From Bog-473 sp036491435 (lineage in GTDB: Bacteria > Actinomycetota > Acidimicrobiia > Acidimicrobiales > RAAP-2), in the NCBI GenBank assembly GCA_036491435.1, contig DASXBZ010000028.1, forward strand, positions 1 through 13,275: a stretch of 13,275 nt of DNA, read 5' to 3'. Positions 1 to 6,322 of this stretch are shown piece by piece. The notes under the pieces were generated by a model. That model was not told the DNA's origin, ran no database searches, and saw only the letters and a program-made list of their open reading frames with translations. The position numbers and the translations under genes are program-made. How positions within the stretch are numbered: position 1 is the stretch's first letter; every line of letters begins with the position of its first letter.

Positions 1-8
1 GTGACTTG

Positions 9-52
9 CCTCCGTGGCCGGGCCCCAGAAGGGCGAGGCCCGGCCACGGAGG
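9..52 (-). terminator. Strong hairpin terminator after the beta-helix gene
   Basis: CCTCCGTGGCCGGGCC (9-24) and GGCCCGGCCACGGAGG (37-52) are perfect reverse complements, giving a 16-bp stem with a 12-nt loop. The stem begins five bases after the stop codon of the minus-strand gene that ends at 58. There is no clear U-tract on the minus-strand side, which is common for hairpin terminators in GC-rich Actinobacteria. Its placement and perfection make transcription termination or 3'-end protection the most likely role. Confidence 0.75.
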
Positions 53-57
53 TCGGT

Positions 58-2163
58 TCAGGGCGCGTTCAGCGTCTGGACTGCTCCGATGATCGGGGAC
101 ACCGGCGTGACCTTGAGGCCCGGCAGCGAGCCGATGAAGCCGGCGTCGCCGAAGGCGAACACGCCGCCGTCGGTGCAGATGAGCCAGTAACCGCCACCAT
201 CGGCGGTCGGCACGATCGCCGTGACGTTGTTCACGGTCACGTGCAGGGCGGGCAGCGAGCCGTGGTTCACCGCGTCACCGAACGGGTAGACCGAGCCGTC
301 CGATCCGACGAGGTAGTAGCCCTTGCCGTCGAGCGTGGTGGCGATGCCGACGATGTTGTTCACCGTGATGCCGGATCCGGGCAAGGACCCGAGGTACTTC
401 GCGTCCCCGAAGGCGAACACGCCGCCGTCACGCCCGACCAGCAGGTAGCCGCCACCGTCGGGCTGCTCGACGATGCCGATGATGTTGTTGGTGTGCACCC
501 CGAGGCCCGGGAGCGAGCCGTAGAAGCCGGCACTCTGACCGGTCGGGAAGACGAAGACACCGCCGTCGCTGCCGACGAGGTTGTACCCGTGGTTGTTGTT
601 CGTCCCCACCAGGCCGACGACGTTGTTGACCGAGACGTGGAGGCCGGGCAGCGAGCCGTAGAAGCCTGCGGGCATCCCGAGCGGGAAGACGAAGACGCCA
701 CCGTCGGAGCCGACGAGGTTGTAACCGTTGTAGTTGTTCGTCGGCACCAGGCCCTTGATGTTGTTGATGTGGATTCCGAGACCCGGGATGGAGCCGAAGA
801 AGCCCTGCGTCATCCCGACCGGGAAGACGAAGACGCCCCCGTCGGTGCCGGCGAGGTCGTACCCCGTCGTCTTCTGGATCTCGTAGGCGCCCGCATCACA
901 GGCGGTGAAGCCGATACCGGGGCGGGGTTGGCCGCGCTGGTCGGTAGTCACCGTGCAGGAAGCGGCGGGCACGATCCCGTGCGCCGAGCTCGTCGATGTG
1001 ATCGCCGCGGTCTGCGGGCCGGTCGAGCCGTTGGCCGCGAGGGTCAGCGTGCCGATGGTCGTCGAGTTCTCGATACTGGTCCCGCCGAGGCCGCACGTCG
1101 CGTCAGAGGTCACGTTGTGGCCGCCGTCTGTGAGGTGGGCCGTGCAATCGACGCCGGTGGAGGCGTTGTCCAGGATGGAGTTGGCGAGCGACACGGTCCC
1201 CCCGTTGGGGAAGACGGCGCCGTCGGAGTTCCCGAAGAAGGTGTCGTCCATGAGAGCCGTGTTTGCAACGCTGGCCCCGCCGCCCTCATTTGCACTAGTG
1301 GTCGAGTTCGCGGTGAACGTGCTGTTCGTGATGGTGTTGCCGGTGTTCCAGGTGTTGACCCCTCCACCGAATCCCGCCGTGTTGGACTGGAAGGTGCTGC
1401 CGGTGACGGTCAGGCTCCCCGTCGTCGGGCCGCCGCTGCAGAAGTCCTGGGAGTCGATGGCACCGCCGTCCCCGTCGGCCGAGTTGCCGACGAAGGTGGA
1501 GTTCGTCACGACGGCGACGCCGCCGGTCCCACCCTCACACGAGTCAGCGACGTCGATCGCACCGCCCTGGCTTGGTGAGCCGCCGGTTGCTTTGTTGTTG
1601 GAGAAGGTGTCGTTGCCGACCGACAGTTTTCCGGTTCCGATGTCGTTGATGCCACCTCCGAAGGCCGACGACCCGTGACTGATGGTCATGTGGTCGATGG
1701 TGACGTCGCCGGCGCTGGTGGACGCGATGGTGAAGCCGCTCCCGGTACCGCCGTTGTCGAGCGTGGGCAGCGTCGCGCCGGTGCCCTCGATGTCGAGCGA
1801 GTCACCGGGGCCCGAAGGGAGGTTGATCACGACGGATTCGTTGTACGCCGTTGCAGAACCAGCAACGTTCAGCGTCACGTTGGTGGCGCTGAGTGCCTCG
1901 GCGGCCGTGACGCCTTGCTGGATCGTCTTGCACGCGCCGGCGCCTGACGAGCCGCACCCGGTGGTGACGGTGCCGTTGACGTTGTCCACGAAGAGGGTGG
2001 CAGACGTGGCCGCGCCCGACGGGACTCCCGAGAGGGCGAAGACGCCGAGGCCGAACACCCCGCACAGGAGAGCGGCCACCGCCGATCCCATGGTCCGCTT
2101 CCTGAAGGGACGAATCCCCCGAGCTCGTGTCCCACGCGGATGTCCGCTCGTGGTGAATGTCAT
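58..2163 (-). CDS. Secreted beta-helix protein with six C-terminal DGGVF repeats
   Basis: The protein has 701 residues and is probably exported. ATG at 2163 is chosen because GGGAGGG lies just upstream; a TTG at 2175 is in frame but overlaps that SD. Residues 1-51 form a long signal peptide: basic residues (RPFRKR) at 18-23, a hydrophobic core at about 28-46, and an AxA-like cleavage region near 50-52. Residues 55-420 are a Gly/Ser/Thr/Asn-rich parallel beta-helix with recurring NSTF and GGGxN turns. It ends in TDQRGQPRP followed by CDAGAYE (422-428), the signature of the choice-of-anchor Q / right-handed beta-helix family. Residues 434-701 are exactly six tandem repeats of 46, 46, 46, 43, 43 and 44 residues. 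These repeats recur in Acidimicrobiia surface proteins and may form a propeller-like adhesive tail. No catalytic residues are recognised. A surface or matrix role is inferred, not shown. Confidence 0.85.
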   Translation of the reverse strand: MTFTTSGHPRGTRARGIRPFRKRTMGSAVAALLCGVFGLGVFALSGVPSGAATSATLFVDNVNGTVTTGCGSSGAGACKTIQQGVTAAEALSATNVTLNVAGSATAYNESVVINLPSGPGDSLDIEGTGATLPTLDNGGTGSGFTIASTSAGDVTIDHMTISHGSSAFGGGINDIGTGKLSVGNDTFSNNKATGGSPSQGGAIDVADSCEGGTGGVAVVTNSTFVGNSADGDGGAIDSQDFCSGGPTTGSLTVTGSTFQSNTAGFGGGVNTWNTGNTITNSTFTANSTTSANEGGGASVANTALMDDTFFGNSDGAVFPNGGTVSLANSILDNASTGVDCTAHLTDGGHNVTSDATCGLGGTSIENSTTIGTLTLAANGSTGPQTAAITSTSSAHGIVPAASCTVTTDQRGQPRPGIGFTACDAGAYEIQKTTGYDLAGTDGGVFVFPVGMTQGFFGSIPGLGIHINNIKGLVPTNNYNGYNLVGSDGGVFVFPLGMPAGFYGSLPGLHVSVNNVVGLVGTNNNHGYNLVGSDGGVFVFPTGQSAGFYGSLPGLGVHTNNIIGIVEQPDGGGYLLVGRDGGVFAFGDAKYLGSLPGSGITVNNIVGIATTLDGKGYYLVGSDGSVYPFGDAVNHGSLPALHVTVNNVTAIVPTADGGGYWLICTDGGVFAFGDAGFIGSLPGLKVTPVSPIIGAVQTLNAP
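61..864 (-). repeat. Six tandem coding repeats (about 129-138 bp each)
   Basis: This is the repeat block of the beta-helix gene, read on the minus strand. Units 1-3 (residues 434-571) are 46 residues long and carry GYxLxGxDGGVFVFP with GFxGSxPGL. Units 4-6 (572-701) are 43-44 residues long and carry GYxL with DGxVxxFGDA and GSLP. Each unit also has an NNI/NNV turn, degenerate in the last unit. The two blocks look like two separate expansions of one ancestral unit. DNA identity is high enough that slippage or recombination between units is plausible. Confidence 0.85.
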
Positions 2164-2176
2164 TGGCCCTCCCAAT
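2162..2176 (-). promoter_or_regulatory. Ribosome-binding site inside a small hairpin
   Basis: On the minus strand the sequence reads ATTGG-GAGGG-CCAAT followed by G. The ATTGG and CCAAT arms are perfect complements, the SD core GAGGG forms the loop, and the 3' arm includes the first two bases of the ATG start. The stem is weak (three A-U and two G-C pairs), so it may only tune initiation. This is seen in the sequence; a regulatory role is inferred. Confidence 0.35.
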
Positions 2177-2207
2177 CGCTCAGTCGTTCAGTCGCTCACT
2201 CGTTGCC
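2176..2207. repeat. Four 8-bp tandem units in the 5' leader
   Basis: TCGCTCAG, TCGTTCAG, TCGCTCAC and TCGTTGCC follow each other without gaps. The first three units differ from one another at one or two positions, and the fourth is degenerate. They lie immediately upstream of the SD of the beta-helix gene, so they would be in its 5' untranslated leader. Function is unknown; they could be a slippage-prone tract or a protein-binding array. Confidence 0.5.
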
Positions 2208-2249
2208 GTTGGCTCCGCGTCACGCCCCGGACGCCACCGAACACTCACA

Positions 2250-2278
2250 TTGATGCCCCATTGGCCAGGGAATTAACT
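2250..2278 (+). promoter_or_regulatory. Candidate promoter for the aldehyde dehydrogenase gene
   Basis: TTGATG (2250-2255) matches the -35 consensus TTGACA at four of six positions. It is separated by 17 bp from TTAACT (2273-2278), a poor -10 match at three of six positions. It is one of the few AT-containing stretches in the 232-bp divergent region and would leave a leader of about 110 nt. The call rests on spacing and composition only. Confidence 0.25.
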
Positions 2279-2395
2279 GCAACCCACGACGCACGGCAGG
2301 ATCCAGGCACGCCTCGGTACGCTGGGCGCGGTGATGCGGGCCGGAATGACCCCCATGGCGGGAGGAACGACGTGGCGCGCCGGGGAGGACACGAC

Positions 2396-4186
2396 ATGAC
2401 CATCGCGAGCCGCGGGGCGGTTGCCCCGACCGCCGATCAATCGCAGACGTCGAACCGCACGGCCACAGGGGGCGGCACCCCCACGGCGGCGACGGCGCCG
2501 GTCGACTCCGGCGCGCTCGATGCGGTCGTGACCCTCGTCGCCGATCACGCACCCGGTTGGGCGAAGACCGACGCGGCGGCGCGGGCGACATTGCTGCAAC
2601 AGGTGATCGACGCCACCATGGCGGCGCAGGACGACTGGCTCGCCGCGGCGTGCGCGGCCAAGGGCCTCGAGCCGGGATCGACCGAGGCGGGCGAAGAGCT
2701 GTTCGCCGGCGTCGGCACCTTCGTCCGCATGGCGCGCTTGTTCCGTGACTCGCTGCGCGACATCGCGAAGGACGGCAAACCCTCGTTCGCCGGTCCGGTA
2801 CGCGAGGCCCCCGACGGCCGGCTGCGCGTCCAGGTCTTTCCGGCAACGTCCTTCGACCGGATCACGTTCCCCCAGACGACGGCCGAAGTCTGGATGCAGC
2901 CCGGCGTCACCCGCGAGTCCCTCGTCGCCGGCCAGGCGCCTGCGTACGCCGACCCCGTCGCCCACGCGGGCACCGCGCTCGTCCTCGCGGCGGGCAACGT
3001 GGCCTCGCTCGGGCCCCGCGACGTGCTCTCCAAGCTCTTCGTCGAGGGCAAGGTCGTCGTGATGAAGGCGAACCCGGTCAACGATTATCTCGTGCCCCAT
3101 TGGAGCCGCGCGCTGGCGCCGCTGATCGACGCGGGCGTCCTGCGCATCGTCGACGGCGGCGCCGACGTCGGCCAATACCTCACCGCGCACCCGCTGATCG
3201 ACGAGGTGCACATCACCGGCTCGGACAAGACGTACGACGCCGTCGTGTTCGGCACCGGCGACGAGGGTGCGCGCCGCAAGGCGGCCGACGAGCCGCTGCT
3301 CGACAAGCCCGTCACCGCCGAGCTCGGCAACGTGTCGCCCATCGTCGTCGTACCGGGCAAGTGGTCCATTGCCGAACTGCGCTACCAGGCGGAGCACGTC
3401 GCGACGATGTTGGTGAACAACGCCGGCTTCAACTGCATCAGCGCCCGCGTCGTGATCACGCACGACGCCTGGCCCCAACGGGACGCGTTCATCGGTGCGT
3501 TGACCCAGACGCTCGCCGGCATCCGCACCCGCCGCGCCTATTACCCCGGCGCAGCCGCCCGTCGCGACGCCTTCGTGGCCGCGCACCCCGAGGCCGAGTC
3601 CCTCGGCAGCGGCCCGCCCGACGCGCTGCCGTGGACCTTCATCGGCGACGTGCCACCCGGGCGTACCGACGACATCGCCTTCAATGTGGAGTCCTTCTTC
3701 GGGGAGGTGGCCGAGACGGCCCTGCCCGCCCCGGATGCGGCGGGGTTCCTCGACGCCGCCACCGCCTTTTGCAACGACGTCGTGTGGGGCACGCTCGGGG
3801 CCACCGTCATCGTGGCTTCGTCCTCGCTGAAGGATGCTGCGGTGGCCAGAGCGTTGGAGCGCTCGATCGCCGCCCTGCGCTATGGCTCCATCGGTGTGAA
3901 CGCCTGGCACGGGCTGTCGTTCGCCATGGGCTGCACCACCTGGGGCGCCTATCCGGGGCACCCGCGAACCGACATCCAGTCGGGCACCGGGGTGGTCGGC
4001 AACTCCTTGATGTTCGACCGGCCGCAGAAGTCGGTCGTGCGCGCACCGTTCCGCTCGCGGCCCAAACCACCGTGGTTCGCCACGGCCCCGTCGGGCTATG
4101 AGGTCATGCGCAGGTTCGTGGCCTTCGAGGCGGAGCCGTCAGCGGCGAAGATCCCCGGACTCATGCTGTCCGCGGTGCGGCACTGA
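2396..4186 (+). CDS. Aldehyde dehydrogenase family protein (non-canonical motifs)
   Basis: The protein has 596 residues, longer than the usual 480-510 for NAD(P)-dependent aldehyde dehydrogenases. Residues 1-40 are a low-complexity Ala/Thr-rich tail. The fold is recognisable: VVMKANPVND with Lys224 (usually KPSE), HITGSDK (usually FTGS), TAELGNVSP with Glu309 (usually ELGGKSP), and NNAGFNCISAR with Cys347 (usually GQxC). The Glu-Cys spacing of 38 residues is close to the family value of about 34. Both catalytic residues are present, so it should be an active cytoplasmic oxidoreductase on an aldehyde or acyl substrate, but the substrate is not recognised. The ATG at 2396 is preceded by GGGGAGGA. 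An in-frame GTG at 2372 has its own SD (GGGAGGA at 2360-2366) and would add eight residues. Upstream in-frame sequence back to 1682 overlaps the opposite-strand beta-helix gene and is not believed. The gene stands alone, divergent from the beta-helix gene. Confidence 0.85.
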   Translation: MTIASRGAVAPTADQSQTSNRTATGGGTPTAATAPVDSGALDAVVTLVADHAPGWAKTDAAARATLLQQVIDATMAAQDDWLAAACAAKGLEPGSTEAGEELFAGVGTFVRMARLFRDSLRDIAKDGKPSFAGPVREAPDGRLRVQVFPATSFDRITFPQTTAEVWMQPGVTRESLVAGQAPAYADPVAHAGTALVLAAGNVASLGPRDVLSKLFVEGKVVVMKANPVNDYLVPHWSRALAPLIDAGVLRIVDGGADVGQYLTAHPLIDEVHITGSDKTYDAVVFGTGDEGARRKAADEPLLDKPVTAELGNVSPIVVVPGKWSIAELRYQAEHVATMLVNNAGFNCISARVVITHDAWPQRDAFIGALTQTLAGIRTRRAYYPGAAARRDAFVAAHPEAESLGSGPPDALPWTFIGDVPPGRTDDIAFNVESFFGEVAETALPAPDAAGFLDAATAFCNDVVWGTLGATVIVASSSLKDAAVARALERSIAALRYGSIGVNAWHGLSFAMGCTTWGAYPGHPRTDIQSGTGVVGNSLMFDRPQKSVVRAPFRSRPKPPWFATAPSGYEVMRRFVAFEAEPSAAKIPGLMLSAVRH

Positions 4187-4187
4187 T

Positions 4188-4203
4188 CGACTTCGGTTAG
4201 TCG
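4188..4203 (+). terminator. Weak hairpin after the aldehyde dehydrogenase gene
   Basis: CGACT (4188-4192) and AGTCG (4199-4203) form a perfect 5-bp stem with a 6-nt TCGGTT loop, directly after the stop codon. There is no U-tract. It lies in the 82-bp gap between convergent genes where termination is expected, but the stem is short. Confidence 0.3.
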
Positions 4204-4268
4204 GCTCGTCCCGGCCTCGTCCCGGACCCTCCCAGCGTCATCGGCTCCGAGTCTGACGACGCCTCCTG

Positions 4269-4898
4269 TCACATCGTCTTCGCGCGCAGTTGCGGGACGA
4301 CGTACGGCGCCGCCGCGACGAGCGCGGCGATGAGCCCCAGGATGGCGCCGGCGCCCCACCCGACGCTGACGCCGATACCGCCGAAGCTCCCCCCACTGGG
4401 CTTGTCGATGAAGGTGATGAGCACCAGGACGAAGTTGACGATCGTCGCAGTCATCATCACCGTGAGGTGCGGAACTTCCTGACTGATCGGGAGCCGATCC
4501 CAACCGGCGCGAAGGATGAGGTACGCCACGAGAAGAATCGAGACGATGAGCGTGAGGTACATCCACCCATGCCACAAGCCGTTGACTGAGGCGGAGCCCC
4601 CCACACTGATTCCGCGGACCGTGACGTTCGCGGACGCGGTGTACCACGGCAGGAACAGGCTGATGAACAACACGATCGTCGCGATGCCGGCGATCCGATC
4701 GGCCAACGACCAGCGGGCGGCATCGAACCGGTACGGCGGAAGCGTGGAGGCGCTCGGGGCGGCACTGCCCGGCGGCACCCCGGCGGGCGGGGGCGGTGCG
4801 CTCGAGGCGGCCGCCGGCGCGAGGCTGGCGCCGCAATTCGGACAGAAGGTTGCGGTGTCCGCGGCTTCGCTCTGACATTGAGGGCAGGTCTTCGGCAT
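4269..4898 (-). CDS. Zinc-ribbon membrane protein with four transmembrane segments
   Basis: The protein has 209 residues. Residues 5-22 form a zinc ribbon with two CPxC knuckles (Cys5, Cys8, Cys19, Cys22), followed by a Pro/Ala/Ser-rich linker (about 24-55). Four hydrophobic stretches follow at about 69-86, 111-129, 145-163 and 181-197, so the ribbon is predicted to be cytoplasmic at the end of a small integral membrane domain. The ATG at 4898 has GGAGG six bases upstream, which fixes the start. Proteins of this layout are common and uncharacterised in Actinobacteria; a role as a membrane-anchored sensor or scaffold is only a guess. It follows the propeller lipoprotein gene on the same strand after 125 bp and probably has its own promoter. 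Confidence 0.85.
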   Translation of the reverse strand: MPKTCPQCQSEAADTATFCPNCGASLAPAAASSAPPPPAGVPPGSAAPSASTLPPYRFDAARWSLADRIAGIATIVLFISLFLPWYTASANVTVRGISVGGSASVNGLWHGWMYLTLIVSILLVAYLILRAGWDRLPISQEVPHLTVMMTATIVNFVLVLITFIDKPSGGSFGGIGVSVGWGAGAILGLIAALVAAAPYVVPQLRAKTM

Positions 4899-4983
4899 GG
4901 CGGACCTCCATCGGTTGTGCGCCGGGAATCCGCGTGACCCCCCACGCCTCCTCGCTGCCTCGTGCGAGCGTGCAGCCGCGCTA

Positions 4984-5012
4984 ATTCTACGGGGGTAGGT
5001 GGCCTCTGACTA
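4984..5012 (-). promoter_or_regulatory. Candidate promoter for the zinc-ribbon gene
   Basis: Read on the minus strand, TAGTCA (5012-5007, four of six matches to TTGACA) is followed after 17 bp by TAGAAT (4989-4984, five of six matches to TATAAT). This would give a leader of about 80 nt before the ATG at 4898. A weak 5-bp inverted repeat (GCCTC 5002-5006 / GAGGC 5019-5023) overlaps the -35 region and adjoins the stop of the lipoprotein gene. Confidence 0.4.
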
Positions 5013-5023
5013 GGGATGGAGGC

Positions 5024-6262
5024 TCAACGGGTGCCCAAGGTTCCAGCACCCTGGGACCCCGTTCGGGGGTGAGGTGGCTTCGGTGGCGCCAGCGTGATCC
5101 GGGCCACGGAATCACCGCCGGCGGCGAAGCATGTGGTGGCGCTCGGGCACGACAGGGCAGTGAGGGTCAGCGGTACGTAGGCGGCAGACGACAGGTGGAA
5201 CGTCGTCCCGGCGTCGCCGCTCTGCGCCACGGCGCCCGTGCCGACCGCAGGGGTGCCCTTCCACACGGTTCCGACCATGGCGCAGACGGTCCCGGTCGGG
5301 CATTCGATGTCGAACACGTCCTCCACCGGAGGCTGGCCCGTCACCGGCTGCCAGGTGCGGCCGCCGTCCGCGCTGTCGAGGAGCGCGCCTTTGGCGGGAA
5401 CCACGTTGTTCACCGAGGACGACGTCGAGCCGGCGGCGAGGCAACGAGAACTGTTGGAACAGGTCGCGCTCCGCAACACACCGATGCCGTTGGGCACGGA
5501 GGCCAAGGACCACGTCTGCCCGCCGTCGGGACTCAGGGCGACGGCACCCTCACCGGTACCGGTCCCCGTCGGCACGGACCCGGCCACGAGGCACGGACCG
5601 CTCCCCGAGCACGACAGGTCGTCGCCAGCGCGGAAGAGAGAAGGCAAGTTGCCGTCGCGCTGCCAGGCCTGGCCGAAGTCGGTGGTGGTCGCCGACCAGA
5701 CCAACGAGCCGTCGTTCACGAGGGCCAGGCACTCGGTCGCCGACGAACACGAGACGGTCATCACGGTGAGGGCCCCCGTGGGAGCGACCACGGGGTTCCA
5801 GGTCGCGCCCGCGTTGGTCGTGGCCAGCACGACGCCACTCCCGGGGAGGGATCCGCCGTTGGATCCCACGGCGATGCAGTCGGTCGGTGTCGGGCACGAC
5901 ACCCCGCTCAGCTGCGGGGTGCTGCCGCCCGTCACGTGCTGCGCTCGCCACGTCCGCCCACCGTTCTTCGTTGCGACGATCACGGTCGCCGACCCTGGAG
6001 GCGCGGTGGCGTTGGGGCGTACGACCCCGACGGCCCAGCAGCGTCGCACGGTGGCGCAGGACAATGAGCCGAGCTGGCCGGTGCCCGCGGGCGCGGGCTG
6101 ACCGAGCACCAGTGGCGCGCCCTTCGGGGCACCCAGGACGTGGGGTGTGCGGGACGAGCCGGAGTTGCCGTTCGCCGCACAACCGGTCGCGGCGAGCGCG
6201 ACGGCTGCGAGCAGGGTCGCCAGCCACCAGCCGGATCGCCGGGCACCCCTGTGGCGGAGCAC
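5024..6262 (-). CDS. Lipoprotein with Asp-box beta-propeller and seven C-x5-C pairs
   Basis: Starting from GTG at 6262 the protein has 412 residues. The n-region (RHRGARR), hydrophobic core (about 14-25) and lipobox LAATGC with Cys28 indicate export and lipid anchoring. The body contains seven C-x5-C pairs at Cys69/75, 123/129, 172/178, 218/224, 268/274, 321/327 and 372/378, most followed by a hydrophobic-Ala-x-Gly step. Six Asp-box-like turns lie between them, such as NGGRTW (100-105), DGGQTW (246-251) and DGGRTW (299-304). The period of 46-54 residues fits a seven-bladed beta-propeller with one likely disulfide per blade. The Asp-box fold is known from sialidases and WD/BNR-type proteins; no sialidase catalytic residues are recognised, so binding or scaffolding is more likely than hydrolysis. 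An alternative GTG at 6277 would add five residues; neither start has a clear SD. The gene is divergent from the MarP-like protease gene. Confidence 0.85.
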   Translation of the reverse strand: MLRHRGARRSGWWLATLLAAVALAATGCAANGNSGSSRTPHVLGAPKGAPLVLGQPAPAGTGQLGSLSCATVRRCWAVGVVRPNATAPPGSATVIVATKNGGRTWRAQHVTGGSTPQLSGVSCPTPTDCIAVGSNGGSLPGSGVVLATTNAGATWNPVVAPTGALTVMTVSCSSATECLALVNDGSLVWSATTTDFGQAWQRDGNLPSLFRAGDDLSCSGSGPCLVAGSVPTGTGTGEGAVALSPDGGQTWSLASVPNGIGVLRSATCSNSSRCLAAGSTSSSVNNVVPAKGALLDSADGGRTWQPVTGQPPVEDVFDIECPTGTVCAMVGTVWKGTPAVGTGAVAQSGDAGTTFHLSSAAYVPLTLTALSCPSATTCFAAGGDSVARITLAPPKPPHPRTGSQGAGTLGTR

Positions 6263-6303
6263 GGAGCAAGGGACCACGGCGAACCGACAATAGTGGTGGC
6301 GGA

Positions 6304-6315
6304 CCCGTTTTCGGG
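6304..6315 (+). promoter_or_regulatory. Hairpin overlapping the SD of the protease gene
   Basis: CCCG-TTTT-CGGG is a perfect 4-bp stem with a tetraloop, seven bases before the TTG start at 6323. Its 3' arm supplies three G residues of the GGGGGAA ribosome-binding site (6313-6319). It lies in the short divergent region between the lipoprotein and protease genes, so it could also serve as an operator. Short and unproven. Confidence 0.3.
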
Positions 6316-6322
6316 GGAATCG

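Noticed and set aside
1..1578. Long plus-strand open frame (525 codons) opposite the beta-helix gene
   Set aside because: It has no recognisable domain, and its internal repetition is just the antisense of the DGGVF repeats. High GC keeps the frame open.
1682..2395. Upstream in-frame extension of the aldehyde dehydrogenase
   Set aside because: It overlaps the oppositely oriented beta-helix gene, lacks family similarity, and the two SD-supported starts at 2372 and 2396 lie downstream.
2273..3961. 562-codon minus-strand frame opposite the aldehyde dehydrogenase
   Set aside because: Composition is rich in Arg, Gly and Asp with no motifs; it is a codon-bias shadow of a clear plus-strand gene.
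4208..4226. Direct repeat CGTCCCGG twice in the gap between convergent genes
   Set aside because: It is only 8 bp in very GC-rich sequence, with no symmetry or context suggesting a site.
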